A stretch of DNA of 64,000 nt from Paenibacillus sp. J23TS9 (GCF_018403225.1 NZ_BOSG01000002.1:496001-560000); one strand, 5' to 3'. Positions 25,211-35,810 are shown, counted from the first letter of the stretch. Notes: a model not told the origin generated them from the sequence alone. Made by a program: numbers and translations.

Positions 25211-27118
25211 TTATCCAGCCTGCCACGAATCTCCGCTGCCAGCGAAGCCCGGAGGTAGGAGTTCAGGTTTCGAGGAGGCTTCCGCAGCCCCCTTCGTATG
25301 ATTATTCACCGCAGAGCGGGGCATCCGCATAATCATCTTGGTGCCTTGTTCCAGGCTGCTCTCCACCGTAAGACCATATTCCTCGCCAAATACGAGCTGA
25401 ATGCGGCGGTGCACATTTGCCACACCGATGCCCCCCTTCAGTCGCCCCTCTTCTTCATCATCCGCGAGGCGGTTTTCACTGAGCTTGGCGCGCAGCTCCT
25501 CGAGCCGCTCATGCGTCATGCCGCAGCCGTTATCCTCGACGCTGACCCAAAAGCCATCCTCTTCTTCACCGGCATCAATGATAATAGTATGGTGATCCTC
25601 GACTCCATAGCGGAAAGCATGCTGAAACACATTTTCCACCAGAGGCTGGAGGGTAAGGCGAACCATTTTCCGCAGTAAAAGATCCGGGCTGACACGCATA
25701 TCGATTTCAAATGTCCGGCCGATCCGGTGATTAATAATGACCATGAAGTACATGACATGTTTCAGCTCGTTCGCTACCGTTATTTCTTCAAGATTGGTCC
25801 GCACCGAGTAATGAAGCATGTAGGAAAGTGCTCCCACGATTTCGGAAATTTCATCCGAGTCCTGGATGACGGCATAACAGACGACCGTTTCCAGCGTGTT
25901 GTATAGAAAATGCGGGTTGATCTGCAGCTGCAGCGACTGAAATTCGGCCTTCTGCCTTTCGGCCTGCATCTCTCTGTTCTTCAGCTCGGACTGGTAGACG
26001 ATGTCCACCAGCTCCGACAGCCGGTTCACCATCAGGTTATATCTGACAATCAGCTCGGTAATTTCGTCATGGCGCTTCGGCAGAGGAATGAACTCCCAAT
26101 TCCCCTTTTCCGTCTGGCTCATCCCTTTCATCAGCGAACGAATCGGATTCGTGACCGATTTGCCGAAACGGTTGGCCAGAAACAGCGCGCAGAAAAAGGT
26201 GAGTGCCGCTACGATCCATATGAGCATGCGCGTCGTCTCCAGCGGCTTGACCAGCTGGCTGTTCGGAATGGACACGACCAGATTCCAGCCGGAGTAATCG
26301 GCCTTGCGGCTGATATAAGCCCGCTTGGAGCCTTCTGCAGAGCTGCGGAACATCGACGTGTCCGCCTGGGTCATTTCATCCGCGAGCTTTACCGATATCA
26401 TCTTCCCGATCTTCGATGGATTGGTGTGATACTGGATCCGGCCTTTATCATCCACAATGAAAAAATAGCTGTCTTCGCCGAGATCGATGCCCTTCCAGAG
26501 CGTAGAAAGCTCCTCGGACTTCACTTCAATGCCGACAAAGCCTTTCATATCCGAGGAGCTAAGACCGCGAATACGGCGGATCAGCGTCAGCATCGGAGCC
26601 GCATTTTCCCCTTGGATGGTATGGTTGATAATCGTCAAGCGGCCGGATTCATCGGTATGCGACTTGAAATATTCAATCTGCTCCGCCGTATCCTTTGGCG
26701 AAAAGGAAGGCTCGGTTCCGCCATTAAAATAATAAAGCGCATTACCGTTATACCCGATGATGTACAGCGCGCTGATCTCCGGATTGCGGATCCAGACCGG
26801 ATCCACGATGGAATCGCGGATGTCGGTCATATAGCGGTAGTTTTCGTATTCCTCACGGTCCGAGGGCAAATCGATGTATTTTTTGACGCTAAGATTGGAA
26901 AGCAGGGCCACCATCGAACGCTGATAGGAGGAAAGATACAAATTCGTATGATGGACTGCATTGTTCACGATCTGGGTCATCTGATTCTCCGTGCTTTGCT
27001 CCAGCTGCCTGGCCGATATTGTGTAGAAGGCTATACCCACCGCGGAAAGCGAGAGCAAAATGACAACCAGAAAGCTCATCAGCAGCTTGACCCGCAGGCG
27101 GATTCTCATCTTTCTCAT
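25211..27118 (-). CDS. YesM-type sensor histidine kinase
   Basis: 635 residues: TM helix at about 12-32, large extracellular Cache-like sensor (35-280), TM helix near 285-305, HAMP, then the His_kinase domain with LQINPHFLYNTLETVV (phosphoacceptor His) and an ATPase domain with NVFQHAFRYG and DNGCGM. The start ATG overlaps the regulator stop (TAATG). It likely senses a sugar or a sugar-loaded binding protein outside and phosphorylates the regulator at 27118-28140. Confidence 0.93.
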   Translation of the reverse strand: MRKMRIRLRVKLLMSFLVVILLSLSAVGIAFYTISARQLEQSTENQMTQIVNNAVHHTNLYLSSYQRSMVALLSNLSVKKYIDLPSDREEYENYRYMTDIRDSIVDPVWIRNPEISALYIIGYNGNALYYFNGGTEPSFSPKDTAEQIEYFKSHTDESGRLTIINHTIQGENAAPMLTLIRRIRGLSSSDMKGFVGIEVKSEELSTLWKGIDLGEDSYFFIVDDKGRIQYHTNPSKIGKMISVKLADEMTQADTSMFRSSAEGSKRAYISRKADYSGWNLVVSIPNSQLVKPLETTRMLIWIVAALTFFCALFLANRFGKSVTNPIRSLMKGMSQTEKGNWEFIPLPKRHDEITELIVRYNLMVNRLSELVDIVYQSELKNREMQAERQKAEFQSLQLQINPHFLYNTLETVVCYAVIQDSDEISEIVGALSYMLHYSVRTNLEEITVANELKHVMYFMVIINHRIGRTFEIDMRVSPDLLLRKMVRLTLQPLVENVFQHAFRYGVEDHHTIIIDAGEEEDGFWVSVEDNGCGMTHERLEELRAKLSENRLADDEEEGRLKGGIGVANVHRRIQLVFGEEYGLTVESSLEQGTKMIMRMPRSAVNNHTKGAAEASSKPELLPPGFAGSGDSWQAG

Positions 27119-28140
27119 TATTCGATGCCAAAAGACGAGCGATATTCGGAGGGCGACATGCCTACGAAATTTTTGAACGTCTTCGTAAAATGGGGATAAT
27201 CCTCATACCCTACCTGCACTGCGATATCCGTAATGGTAAGGGCGGGAACCGCAAGCAGCTTGCGTGCCTCCTCGATCCGCTTCTTGATGCGGTAATGCAC
27301 GAAGGTTTCGCCCGTCATTTTCTTGAACAAGGCGCTGAAGTAGGTCCGGGTGAGCCCCACCCTTTTCGCGACTTCCTCCAGTGTCACTTCTTCTGACAGA
27401 TGCAGATCGATAAAAGCTTTCGCCTCCTCGATCGGGTCCTTGAATTTGCCCTTGCGGGTCTGCTGCAGCTGCGTAAAGATGTCTTCGAGCACGGCTCCGA
27501 AGGCTTCCAGCGCTTCCTTTTTGCTGATATCCGTACCATTTTTGTCCGCACGGATCTGCGGCTGCCACCCTCGCTGTACGAGCCTTCCCACAATCATGTT
27601 CATGCAGTCCACCAGCACCGATTTCATCCCGAGCACATGCAGCCCGCTGAACAGGCAGTTTTCCCTGCTTTCTTCAAGCAGCCGGTGCATATCGCTCTTT
27701 TGCAGCATCCAGATGCTTTCTTCCAGCTTCTCCGACCACTCCATGTATTTTTGCAGGGATACGATATTCTCGCTCATTCCCGCAATGATCTCACGCAGCG
27801 CGTTATGAATGTCCTGCTGGGTGACCGGCTTTAGCAAATAGCGCTTCACACCATAAGCAATGGCCCGCTGTGCATACTGAAAATCATTATATCCCGAAAT
27901 GACTACGACCTGGACATGACCGAATTCCCGGTGAATCTGTTCGCACAGCTCCAGGCCGTCCATCCGCTTCATCCGTAGATCGGTCAGCACCAGATGCGGC
28001 TCCTCGCTGCGGATCATTTCAAGGGCGGATTCCCCATCATCGGCTGTATAGATCGCCGAAAACGACGCTGGATACCGCTGCACCATTTTCACTAATCCCT
28101 TTTGAATGACAGGTTCATCTTCCACAATCAGCACTCGCAT
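27118..28140 (-). CDS. YesN-type response regulator with AraC DNA-binding domain
   Basis: 340 residues: receiver domain with Asp54 (LTDLRMKRMDG), a middle linker, and two helix-turn-helix motifs at the C-terminus (LEEVAKRVGLTRTYFSALFKK and ITDIAVQVGYEDYPHFTKTFK). RBS GAGGTT upstream of ATG 28140. Expected to activate the adjacent binding-protein, permease and glycosidase genes. Confidence 0.93.
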   Translation of the reverse strand: MRVLIVEDEPVIQKGLVKMVQRYPASFSAIYTADDGESALEMIRSEEPHLVLTDLRMKRMDGLELCEQIHREFGHVQVVVISGYNDFQYAQRAIAYGVKRYLLKPVTQQDIHNALREIIAGMSENIVSLQKYMEWSEKLEESIWMLQKSDMHRLLEESRENCLFSGLHVLGMKSVLVDCMNMIVGRLVQRGWQPQIRADKNGTDISKKEALEAFGAVLEDIFTQLQQTRKGKFKDPIEEAKAFIDLHLSEEVTLEEVAKRVGLTRTYFSALFKKMTGETFVHYRIKKRIEEARKLLAVPALTITDIAVQVGYEDYPHFTKTFKNFVGMSPSEYRSSFGIE

Positions 28141-28214
28141 GGATCATAACCTCTTTTCTCATCGGATTTGAGAAGCAAGCGGCAGCATGCTGCGTTTTGC
28201 CTGAAGAGCATCTT

Positions 28215-29795
28215 TTAGCGTCCCTCTTGCACCATGACACCCTCGTTTGCGTGATAGCGCTGCGTAGCCTCGCGAATGATGTCGTCCCCTCCGCGGCTTC
28301 TGTATTCCTGAATCACCTTCGGCCAATTTGAAATCGGCTCCTTTCCGTATATCATCCGCACAATGTGGTCCACGATAAAGGGCGGAGGCTGATTCGGATT
28401 GTTTGGAGCCAGCTCCGGATAGATGTTGAATGCTTCCAGATCCGGAATAAAAACAATATTGCCGCGGCCTTCCTTGGAAAGTGTCGAATCAATTGCTCCC
28501 AGCACATCCTTGCCGCCAGGAAGAAGCCTCGTTCTTTCGCGGTTGATCGTCAAATCATGGCTCAGCCACAGCAGCTCGCGAAAGCCTTGTTCGTCCTGCT
28601 CCTCTTTCGTTTGCGGAAACCGGTAGCTTATGGCGCCGCTGGTTACGGTATAGGTATCGCCGGGAATCCCGAAGGAAAAAAACCGCTCGGCTTCATCGCT
28701 GAGCATCCAGTTGAAAAATTGAATAATGCCGATCGCCTTTTCTTTGGAGACATGTTTATTGATGTAATAGGAATTGATGACCGAGCTGTACAGCCCATAG
28801 CCCTTTTTGCCGTCCGGACCGGCTGGTGACGGGACGATGTCAACCTTCGCTTCCGGAACCGAGTCGTTCACCTGGGCCCTAAAATCAAGCAGTCCGGCGG
28901 CATTCGCCGTCCAGACGCCTGCTTTGCCGCTGTAAATGTTCTGGGTGTATTCGCTCGAGCTCACCGTTGCAAAATCCTTCGCGATCAGGCCTTCCTCGAG
29001 CATCTTTTTATAAATTGAGATGGCTTCCTTCATGCGTTTCTCCTCAAAAAACTTCGGTACGACCTCGCCGTTTTTGAGTTCAAACTGGTACCCAAGCACG
29101 TCATAAGCCCCAAAAATGACATCCGCATATTTGAAGTTCTCGCGCATTTGGTACGGATTCTCCACGCCCAGCTTCTTGAAGGCGCGCAGCACGTTCAGGA
29201 ATTCATCCACCGTTCTCGGAACCGGCAATCCCGTCTGCTTGAGAAGATCCGTGCGGATATACGTCCCGCGCCGTGAAGGATTGTCCAGCCAGGCCGGAAT
29301 TCCATAAATTTCCCCCTGATAACTGGTTTCCTTCCAAGCCTCTTCCGGGATTCTTTCCAGCATATGCGGCGCATAGGTACGGATCAAGTCATCCAAGGGC
29401 ATGAACAAGCCTGCTTCGACCGTTCCCGACATCGCTGCCGAGCTTGCTCCGCCCACGGTCTGGATCACATCCGGAAAATCATCTCCCGTCAGGAGCACCG
29501 GCAGGCGTTTGTCTACATCCTTCAGCGGGATCATCGTAATCCGAATATCTGTATTTGTCAGCGCTTCCAATTGTTTAACCCATTTATCCTCCTGGATATC
29601 GGGCACCTTGGCCACATAAGGGTTGGAGGCGGTGGTTAGCACAATGGAAAAAGACAAAGTCCCCGGGGAAGAGCCGCTGCCGGCTTTTTGTCCAGGGGAG
29701 TGTTCAGAGGTGCCCGGAGATAACGTGATTTCCGGAAAAGAACAGCCAGCGAGAGTCATCAACGTGGCCAACATCAGATAGAACCACTTTTTCAT
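28215..29795 (-). CDS. Oligosaccharide-binding lipoprotein (LplA type), first copy
   Basis: 526 residues. Lipobox TLAGCSF, RBS GGGGGAGG. It closely parallels the 23415-24977 protein throughout (e.g. YIRTDLLKQTGLPVPRT, RAFKKLGVENPYQMRENFKYAD). It lies directly downstream of its two permeases, so it is the primary binding subunit of this importer. The two copies flanking the YesN/YesM genes suggest a local duplication of the binding-protein gene. Confidence 0.93.
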   Translation of the reverse strand: MKKWFYLMLATLMTLAGCSFPEITLSPGTSEHSPGQKAGSGSSPGTLSFSIVLTTASNPYVAKVPDIQEDKWVKQLEALTNTDIRITMIPLKDVDKRLPVLLTGDDFPDVIQTVGGASSAAMSGTVEAGLFMPLDDLIRTYAPHMLERIPEEAWKETSYQGEIYGIPAWLDNPSRRGTYIRTDLLKQTGLPVPRTVDEFLNVLRAFKKLGVENPYQMRENFKYADVIFGAYDVLGYQFELKNGEVVPKFFEEKRMKEAISIYKKMLEEGLIAKDFATVSSSEYTQNIYSGKAGVWTANAAGLLDFRAQVNDSVPEAKVDIVPSPAGPDGKKGYGLYSSVINSYYINKHVSKEKAIGIIQFFNWMLSDEAERFFSFGIPGDTYTVTSGAISYRFPQTKEEQDEQGFRELLWLSHDLTINRERTRLLPGGKDVLGAIDSTLSKEGRGNIVFIPDLEAFNIYPELAPNNPNQPPPFIVDHIVRMIYGKEPISNWPKVIQEYRSRGGDDIIREATQRYHANEGVMVQEGR

Positions 29796-29939
29796 TGCCT
29801 CCCCCTCTTTTTCGTCCTGATGTTGAATTTTCGGACGTAATGGGCGCTATTCGATTTGGAACACCTCTATATTATCATATTTCGTCTATATGAAAACGGA
29901 TTCATGTGCGTTTCATAAGTCTTATTCATTTTCCAACTT

Positions 29940-30803
29940 CTAGGTCTTGATTGAGCCTACCAGCATCCCTTTAATGAAGTATTTCTGCAGGAATGGATAC
30001 ACGATGATGATCGGCAGGACCGAGACGATGATGACGGCCATCTGCACGCCCGCAGGAGACACTTCATTAACTCCGTCTAACAGGCTTTCTGCCTGGCCGA
30101 GATCGTTGCTGAGCACGATTTCCCGCAGCCGGAGCTGGAGCGGATACAAGGTACGGCTGTTGATAAAATACAAGGCCGTGGAATACGAGTTCCAGTGGGA
30201 TACGGCGTAAAAAAGTCCCATGGTCGCCATGACCGGTTTGGACAGCGGTAATATTACGCTCCACATCGTCCGCATCTCGCTGGCACCGTCGATTCTCGCG
30301 CTGTCGATTAGCTCGGCGGGCAGCGCCACGAAGAAGGACCGCATGATGAACAGATTATATGCGCTGATGGCTGACGGAATGACGAGCGCCCATAGCGTAT
30401 CCAGCATGTGCAGGTTTTTAATGACCAGATAGTTCGGGATCAGCGGAGCCTGAAAAATCATCGTGATAAGGATGAAGATCAGGACGACCTTCCGCAGGGA
30501 ATACTCCGGACGGGAAAGCGGGTAGGCCAGCGATGCCGTCATGATCAGGTTGATCGCCGTGCCGCCGACGGTAATGATGACGCTGATCAGGAACGCCCGC
30601 CAGATCGAAGTATCCGCCAAGATGACTTTATAGTTGACGAAAGTCCAGTCCACCGGAATCACTTTGACGAGACCTGCGTTGATCGCTTTACTGCTGCTGA
30701 ACGATTTGGCAAGCACATGGAGCAGCGGAAATACCATGATGCAGCCGACGAGCGTCAAAAAAATTGTATTGAACCAGTCAAACCATCGTCCTTTGATGTT
30801 CAT
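29940..30803 (-). CDS. Sugar ABC transporter permease (LplC/YtcP type)
   Basis: 287 residues with six predicted helices. The EAA loop ELIDSARIDGASEMRTMWSVILPLS contacts the ATPase. It ends with the typical QKYFIKGMLVGSIKT. RBS AAAGGAGC, 18 bases after the other permease. No ATPase gene is nearby; as in other Lpl/MsmK-type systems, a shared MsmX-like ATPase encoded elsewhere is likely. Confidence 0.93.
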   Translation of the reverse strand: MNIKGRWFDWFNTIFLTLVGCIMVFPLLHVLAKSFSSSKAINAGLVKVIPVDWTFVNYKVILADTSIWRAFLISVIITVGGTAINLIMTASLAYPLSRPEYSLRKVVLIFILITMIFQAPLIPNYLVIKNLHMLDTLWALVIPSAISAYNLFIMRSFFVALPAELIDSARIDGASEMRTMWSVILPLSKPVMATMGLFYAVSHWNSYSTALYFINSRTLYPLQLRLREIVLSNDLGQAESLLDGVNEVSPAGVQMAVIIVSVLPIIIVYPFLQKYFIKGMLVGSIKT

Positions 30804-30821
30804 TTCGCCTTGCTCCTTTCT

Positions 30822-31787
30822 CTAGTAAAGTCCCTCTCCGCTTGTCTTCTTGCTCAGGGTGTTGCCGATCATGATGAGCATCAGGCCGACGAGCGATTTA
30901 AACAGGCCGATGGCGGTGGTGTAGCTGTACTGCTGGTCGATGAGGCCGACCCGGTAAATATACGTATCGAGGATGTCGCCTTTATGTTCGTTCAGCGAAT
31001 TGACGAATACGAATACCCGTTCAAAGCCGAAATCCAGGAAGTTGCCGATATGCAGCAGGAACATGATCGTGATCGTCGGCAAAATTGCCGGAATGGTGAT
31101 GGATAAAGTCTGTCTCCAGCGGTTGGCGCCATCCATGCGGGCCGCTTCGTACAGCTCCGGATTGACGCTCGCGAGCGCTGCCAGATATATGATCGTTCCC
31201 CAGCCGCTGTCTTTCCAGATGCCCGTACCGACCAGAATACTTCGGATATAGGAATCTTCGCCGAGAAAATAAATGGACTTGATGCCAATCGCGTTCAGCA
31301 TCTGATTCACGATACCTGTCGTTGGAGACAGGATGCCGATCATGATACCGCCGATGATGACCCAAGAAAGAAAATGGGGCAAATAAACGATGGTTTGCAA
31401 AATCCGCTTAAAGAGCACCTTCCTCAGTTCATTGAGCAGCAGCGCCAGGATGATCGGCACCGGGAAAGCAATAAGGATGTCGTATAAGCCGATCAGTACG
31501 GTATTTTCCAGAATTCTCAGGAATTCCGTGTAGGTAAACATTCGTCTGAATTGGTCCAGTCCCACCCAGGGGCTGCCGGTAAAGCCTTTGAAAATGTTGT
31601 AGTCCTGAAATGCCATAACTGAACCCATAAGCGGCAAGTATTTGAAAATAATAAAATAAAGAATGCCTGGAATCGTAATGAAATAGAGCGCTTTGTATTT
31701 GCGGAAATTGCTTCTTTGCCTGCCGAGAGGCTTGCTTGTTTTCATGCTTGTCTGGTTTGCTGTGGGCGCCTGTCCTGACATCATCAT
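30822..31787 (-). CDS. Sugar ABC transporter permease (LplB/YteP type)
   Basis: 321 residues with a cytoplasmic N-terminus and six helices. LYFIIFKYLPLMGSVMAFQDY and the EAA loop YEAARMDGANRWRQTLSITIPAI are typical LplB features. Three ATGs in a row (31787, 31784, 31781) follow GGAG; the third has the best spacing (8 bases). First gene of the minus-strand locus. Confidence 0.93.
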   Translation of the reverse strand: MMMSGQAPTANQTSMKTSKPLGRQRSNFRKYKALYFITIPGILYFIIFKYLPLMGSVMAFQDYNIFKGFTGSPWVGLDQFRRMFTYTEFLRILENTVLIGLYDILIAFPVPIILALLLNELRKVLFKRILQTIVYLPHFLSWVIIGGIMIGILSPTTGIVNQMLNAIGIKSIYFLGEDSYIRSILVGTGIWKDSGWGTIIYLAALASVNPELYEAARMDGANRWRQTLSITIPAILPTITIMFLLHIGNFLDFGFERVFVFVNSLNEHKGDILDTYIYRVGLIDQQYSYTTAIGLFKSLVGLMLIMIGNTLSKKTSGEGLY

Positions 31788-31862
31788 CGCTCCTTCTGCT
31801 TTTGAACCGGATGAGCGGACCTTCCGTTCGCAGCCCGCCGATTCAGCTTCTTGTTCTGTAAA

Positions 31863-31876
31863 AGAAAGCGTTATCT
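31863..31876. promoter_or_regulatory. cre-like site upstream of the Lpl-type importer
   Basis: AGAAAGCGTTATCT matches 12 of 14 cre consensus positions, 76-89 bases upstream of the permease start. The 31788-32005 gap shows no terminator for the GH95 gene, so read-through from the upstream module is possible. Confidence 0.4.
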
Positions 31877-32005
31877 TAAACGTTGATACTTTGATCCTCC
31901 GTCAGATACTATGCCTTCGAAACTATCTTACCGCTCCCTGGCAGCAGGCCGGAATGGAGATTTGTCGACTGGCCTGTGTTTTATTACGATTGCTTGCGAG
32001 TAACG

Positions 32006-34480
32006 CTATGAACAGGCTGCCCCGCTGGTTATCGTGATGCTTTTTCCTTGGATAACAGGAATTTGATATCGATATCCTCTGAACAAAGCCGGTGCGCCAT
32101 TCTCTGCTTGTCTATGCGGCTGAGCTTTAATAACTCCGCAGCACAGCGGTACGGGTGACCATATGCAGCACTGTCCGCTTACCTGTGGATGGATCGTGAC
32201 TTCAACAAGCGTCCCTTCCTTCCAGCTCATATCTACCGTATAGCCACCTCTGGCCCGCAGCCCCCGTACCTCGCCCGAACGCCACTGCGGCGGAAGTGCA
32301 GGCAGGAGCCGGATCTCGCCGGTATGCGATTGAAGCAGCATTTCCGCTGCACCGGCAGCACCGCCAAAGTTACCGTCAATTTGAAAAGGCGGGTGGCAGT
32401 CCAGCATATTCGGATATGTGGAGTGCGACAGCAGCTTAGCCAGGTGGCCGTGTGCTTCATTCCCCATCAGCAGCCGGGCATAGAAGTTGATGATCCAGGC
32501 ACGGCTCCAGCCTGTATGTCCGCCGCCGGAAGAAAGTCTGCGCGCAAGCGTCGTTCTAGCGGCGTCCGCCAGCTCCGGGGTCTCAAAGGCATCGATGAGC
32601 TTGCCCGGATGCAGAGCGAACAGCTGCGAGATATGGCGGTGGCCGGGGTCGACTTCCTCATGATCGATCTGCCATTCCATAATTTGTCCACTCATGCCGA
32701 TTTGCGGCTTCGGCATGCACTGGATCGCATGCTCAAGCTTATCGGTGAAGACAGCTTCCCTATCCGTCCCCATCGTCTTCACAGCTTCCAGGCAGGCCTC
32801 GAACAAGGTCAATGCGATCTGTGCATCCATGGAAGGTCCCATGCACAGACTGCCGCTGCTGCCGTCAGGCAGCAGAAATTTATTCTCGGGCGATACGGAA
32901 GGTCCGGTGACAAGCATGCCGTTCTCATCCATCGTCATATAATCAAGCAGGAACACGGCCGCCTCCTTCATCGCCGGATAGGCCCGCTTCTTCAGGAACT
33001 CCATGTCCAGTCCGTAACGGTAATGCTCCCACAGGTGCAGACTAAGCCAGGCGGCTCCCATCGGCCATACCGTGCAGGTCATGAGAATGCCCTCCGGACG
33101 TGTCTCCGCCCACAGATTCGTATTGTGATGGGCTACAAATCCCCGGCAGCCGTACATCTCCTGCGCGGTTATCCGTCCATTGGGTACCATTCGCTCAATC
33201 AGATCAAAGAGCGGTTCATGGCACTCCTCCAGCCCCAATACTTCCGCTGGCCAATAATTCATCTGCGTATTGATATTAATCGTATATTTCGACTCCCACG
33301 GCGGCGTGAAGCTGTGATTCCAGATCCCCTGCAGGTTGGCGGCCAAAGTGCCCGGCCGTGAACAGGAAAGCAGCAGATAACGGCCGTATTGCACATATAT
33401 TGCCATCAACCCGGGGTCGTCGGATAAAACATGTTCACCGGCCTCCGGCTTGCCTGGATCCTGTAACGTTTCCTTCAGCCTGAGCAGCCTCTGATCCGTA
33501 GGAAGCTCCTCAAATGGATCACCATCCGGTGTGAGTGTCAGTTCAAAACGGTCAAACCTCTGCCGGTATTCCTTCACATGCCGTTTGAACAGCTCATCAA
33601 AGGTCATGGCCGCAGCCCGTTCCAGCTGGATCAAGCATGCCTCTTCCGGGTTCTTTTCCCGGAAACTCGTCTGCGCTGCGAGCAGGATCGTCACTGCGTC
33701 CGCTCCGTCCACGGACAGGAAATCCCCGATCGTCCGCATACTTCCTCCCTCATGGATCGCCCGGAATGCCGCGCTGAACCGGACGCCGTCCACGCCGCAT
33801 TCACCGCCCATTACCATCGTGTTATCCAATCCCGGCCAGCTGCCGCAGTCGAAGGGACGCCGCATGAGATTGGCGGCAAAGGTTAGCGCGCCAGGCCGGT
33901 CGGCTGTCAGACGGACCACCAGGACACCGTCCGGTTCACTGACAAAATATTGTCTGCGGTAGTTCACGCCCCCCGCATGATAGCTGACGTTCACAACGGC
34001 GCGCTCCAGGTCCAGCTCCCGTTCATAATCCACCACAGGAAGGATATCCTCCATCGGCTTGAGCATCAGGTCGCCAAGCGGCTGATAAGGCTGCTCATAC
34101 TTCGGTGAAGCCGTAAGAGCCATTCTGGCAAGATGCTCTGCTTCCGCCTGTCTGCCATCCTTCAGCAGGCTCCGGATTTCTTCCAGATAAGGCTGCGACT
34201 CAGGATTCGCCGCCCGTGACGGGCCGCCATACCACAGTGAGTCCTCATTGAGCCGGATGGTCTCAAGCCCTGTCGAACCATAGACCATTGCCCCGAGGCG
34301 ACCATTACCGATAGGCAATGCCTCCTCCCATGCTGCAGCCGGGGTGGTGTACCACAGCCGCATAGGACGGCCATGACTGCCTGCTCCGCGTCTCATGAAG
34401 CTGCCGCTGCCATAACTCTCCTGATCCCTATCCTTCCCTTGCTCCGATCGTTCACCTGGTCCGCTCTGCCTCATCATCAT
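32006..34480 (-). CDS. GH95 alpha-L-fucosidase
   Basis: 824 residues from the first of three ATGs at 34480, with AAGGAGA upstream. N-terminal domain [18 protein letters not shown], then barrel motifs [13 protein letters not shown] (NxN), VSPENKF (Glu acid), [16 protein letters not shown] and [21 protein letters not shown] (Asp). These are canonical for inverting alpha-1,2-L-fucosidases of GH95. No signal peptide. It lies 40 bases after the oxidoreductase-cupin gene. Compared with the 20955-23369 paralogue it is closer to the family norm. Confidence 0.92.
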   Translation of the reverse strand: MMMRQSGPGERSEQGKDRDQESYGSGSFMRRGAGSHGRPMRLWYTTPAAAWEEALPIGNGRLGAMVYGSTGLETIRLNEDSLWYGGPSRAANPESQPYLEEIRSLLKDGRQAEAEHLARMALTASPKYEQPYQPLGDLMLKPMEDILPVVDYERELDLERAVVNVSYHAGGVNYRRQYFVSEPDGVLVVRLTADRPGALTFAANLMRRPFDCGSWPGLDNTMVMGGECGVDGVRFSAAFRAIHEGGSMRTIGDFLSVDGADAVTILLAAQTSFREKNPEEACLIQLERAAAMTFDELFKRHVKEYRQRFDRFELTLTPDGDPFEELPTDQRLLRLKETLQDPGKPEAGEHVLSDDPGLMAIYVQYGRYLLLSCSRPGTLAANLQGIWNHSFTPPWESKYTININTQMNYWPAEVLGLEECHEPLFDLIERMVPNGRITAQEMYGCRGFVAHHNTNLWAETRPEGILMTCTVWPMGAAWLSLHLWEHYRYGLDMEFLKKRAYPAMKEAAVFLLDYMTMDENGMLVTGPSVSPENKFLLPDGSSGSLCMGPSMDAQIALTLFEACLEAVKTMGTDREAVFTDKLEHAIQCMPKPQIGMSGQIMEWQIDHEEVDPGHRHISQLFALHPGKLIDAFETPELADAARTTLARRLSSGGGHTGWSRAWIINFYARLLMGNEAHGHLAKLLSHSTYPNMLDCHPPFQIDGNFGGAAGAAEMLLQSHTGEIRLLPALPPQWRSGEVRGLRARGGYTVDMSWKEGTLVEVTIHPQVSGQCCIWSPVPLCCGVIKAQPHRQAENGAPALFRGYRYQIPVIQGKSITITSGAACS

Positions 34481-34520
34481 CTTTATCTCCTTTTCATGCC
34501 CCGCCGCACGGATGCGAAGA

Positions 34521-35810
34521 TCAGGCTTTATCGATTTCAAACACAATCGCCTTGATCGGCTCATTTCCATCATTAAGCAGGCCATGCTTCCACCAAGGCT
34601 TGTTAACGATCACATCTCCAGGACCAACTCTCGTGTCTCTCCCGTTCATCGTCATCAAGCCTGTGCCCTCCAGGATGATATAGATCTCTTCGTCATCACG
34701 ATGCCCGTGATATCCAATCGAAGTGCCCGGAGGCAATACGGAATAATACAGGAATTTAAGAGGGGTCTCGAAATCCCCTTTGCCATACAGCCTCACACTC
34801 TCGACCAAGCCTTGACCTCCGTGGCTTGAAGAGGGTTTTAGCTCTGCCCGCAGAAAATTACGGATGTCTGCCGGCCCGTATCCCCAGCTCGCCGAGGTAT
34901 CTACCTGCTGCCCTTGCTTCAGCGACAAGCGTGTATAATGGGCGAGTGCCTGATTTTTGAGATATTCCTTCGCGTCCGTCTCGCCGCGGCGTTTCTCCTC
35001 CAAGGCCTTCAGGAACTCCTGAACCGGTGTCTGAACCGCCACATCACTGAAATCACTCCATCGCTGCACGCCTTCCGGCGTCGTCAGCTCAATTTCCCCG
35101 TCTGAAAAGGTCAGACTGCCCTTCTCCCCTTCAATCCTCCAATCGCCCGGCCACTGTGTTTCGCGCCCCACACTATGCAGCGAACAGCGGAAGGAGGCCT
35201 GAATGCCTGCCTGCAAATCCATCACGATATGAAAGACATGGCGCTTCACGGCAAACAGTTTGCCTACTTCCCGCCCCGACAAATGGCGCAGCAGATCGAA
35301 ATGGTGAATGATGACTTCCTCCAGCTCGTCATTCGGCTCCAGAGTCACACGCTGACGCTTGCGGAAAAATTCGCATTCCAGGGAGTACAGTGCTCCAACG
35401 GCTCCTTCATCGATCAGCTGTTTCAGCTTGCGCAGCGGCGCAAACGTACGGTAATTTTCCGCGATCATAAATGGAATGCGTTCTTCCTCAGCCCGTTTGA
35501 CGATCTCCACGGACTTCTCGTAGTTTTCGGCAATCGGCTTCTCGCAGAGCACCGGCAGTTTATAATCAAAGGCCAAGTGATTAATCGCGCTATGCGCATG
35601 GCGCGGCGTAACGTTAATCACAAAATCCGGCTGCTCCTGCTCGATCGCCTCCCTGGCATCGGTATAAAAAGGAACTCCGTCTGCCTGAAGCTGCTCACGT
35701 CTGCTCTCATTCGTATCTGAAACAGCCAGCTCCAAATCACCGTTCAAACTCCGCAGTCTCCGGTACCAGCCGCTTCCCGCCTCACCCATTCCCACTAAAA
35801 GCGCTTTCAT
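34521..35810 (-). CDS. Gfo/Idh/MocA oxidoreductase fused to a C-terminal cupin
   Basis: 429 residues from ATG 35810 (AGGAGGG). Residues 1-310 form a Gfo/Idh/MocA protein: [11 protein letters not shown] (NAD(P) site), INVTPRHAH and the conserved CEKPIAENY. Residues 320-429 are a cupin with [17 protein letters not shown] (HxH...E metal ligands), [15 protein letters not shown] (fourth His). Cupin domains bind sugars or act as epimerases or metal-dependent enzymes. Within a fucosidase operon it may oxidise or modify a released sugar. The fusion of the two domains in one chain is uncommon. Confidence 0.88.
   Translation of the reverse strand: MKALLVGMGEAGSGWYRRLRSLNGDLELAVSDTNESRREQLQADGVPFYTDAREAIEQEQPDFVINVTPRHAHSAINHLAFDYKLPVLCEKPIAENYEKSVEIVKRAEEERIPFMIAENYRTFAPLRKLKQLIDEGAVGALYSLECEFFRKRQRVTLEPNDELEEVIIHHFDLLRHLSGREVGKLFAVKRHVFHIVMDLQAGIQASFRCSLHSVGRETQWPGDWRIEGEKGSLTFSDGEIELTTPEGVQRWSDFSDVAVQTPVQEFLKALEEKRRGETDAKEYLKNQALAHYTRLSLKQGQQVDTSASWGYGPADIRNFLRAELKPSSSHGGQGLVESVRLYGKGDFETPLKFLYYSVLPPGTSIGYHGHRDDEEIYIILEGTGLMTMNGRDTRVGPGDVIVNKPWWKHGLLNDGNEPIKAIVFEIDKA
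35796..35809. promoter_or_regulatory. cre-like site overlapping the start codon of the oxidoreductase-cupin gene
   Basis: TAAAAGCGCTTTCA matches 13 of 14 cre positions and covers the first codons (ATG AAA GCG CTT). It could mediate catabolite repression, or simply reflect the Met-Lys-Ala-Leu codons. Confidence 0.45.

Noticed and set aside
25910..27199. 429-codon plus-strand open frame opposite the YesM-type kinase
   Set aside because: Antisense shadow; the minus-strand kinase has all catalytic boxes.
32189..33361. 390-codon plus-strand open frame opposite GH95
   Set aside because: Antisense shadow without recognisable domains.
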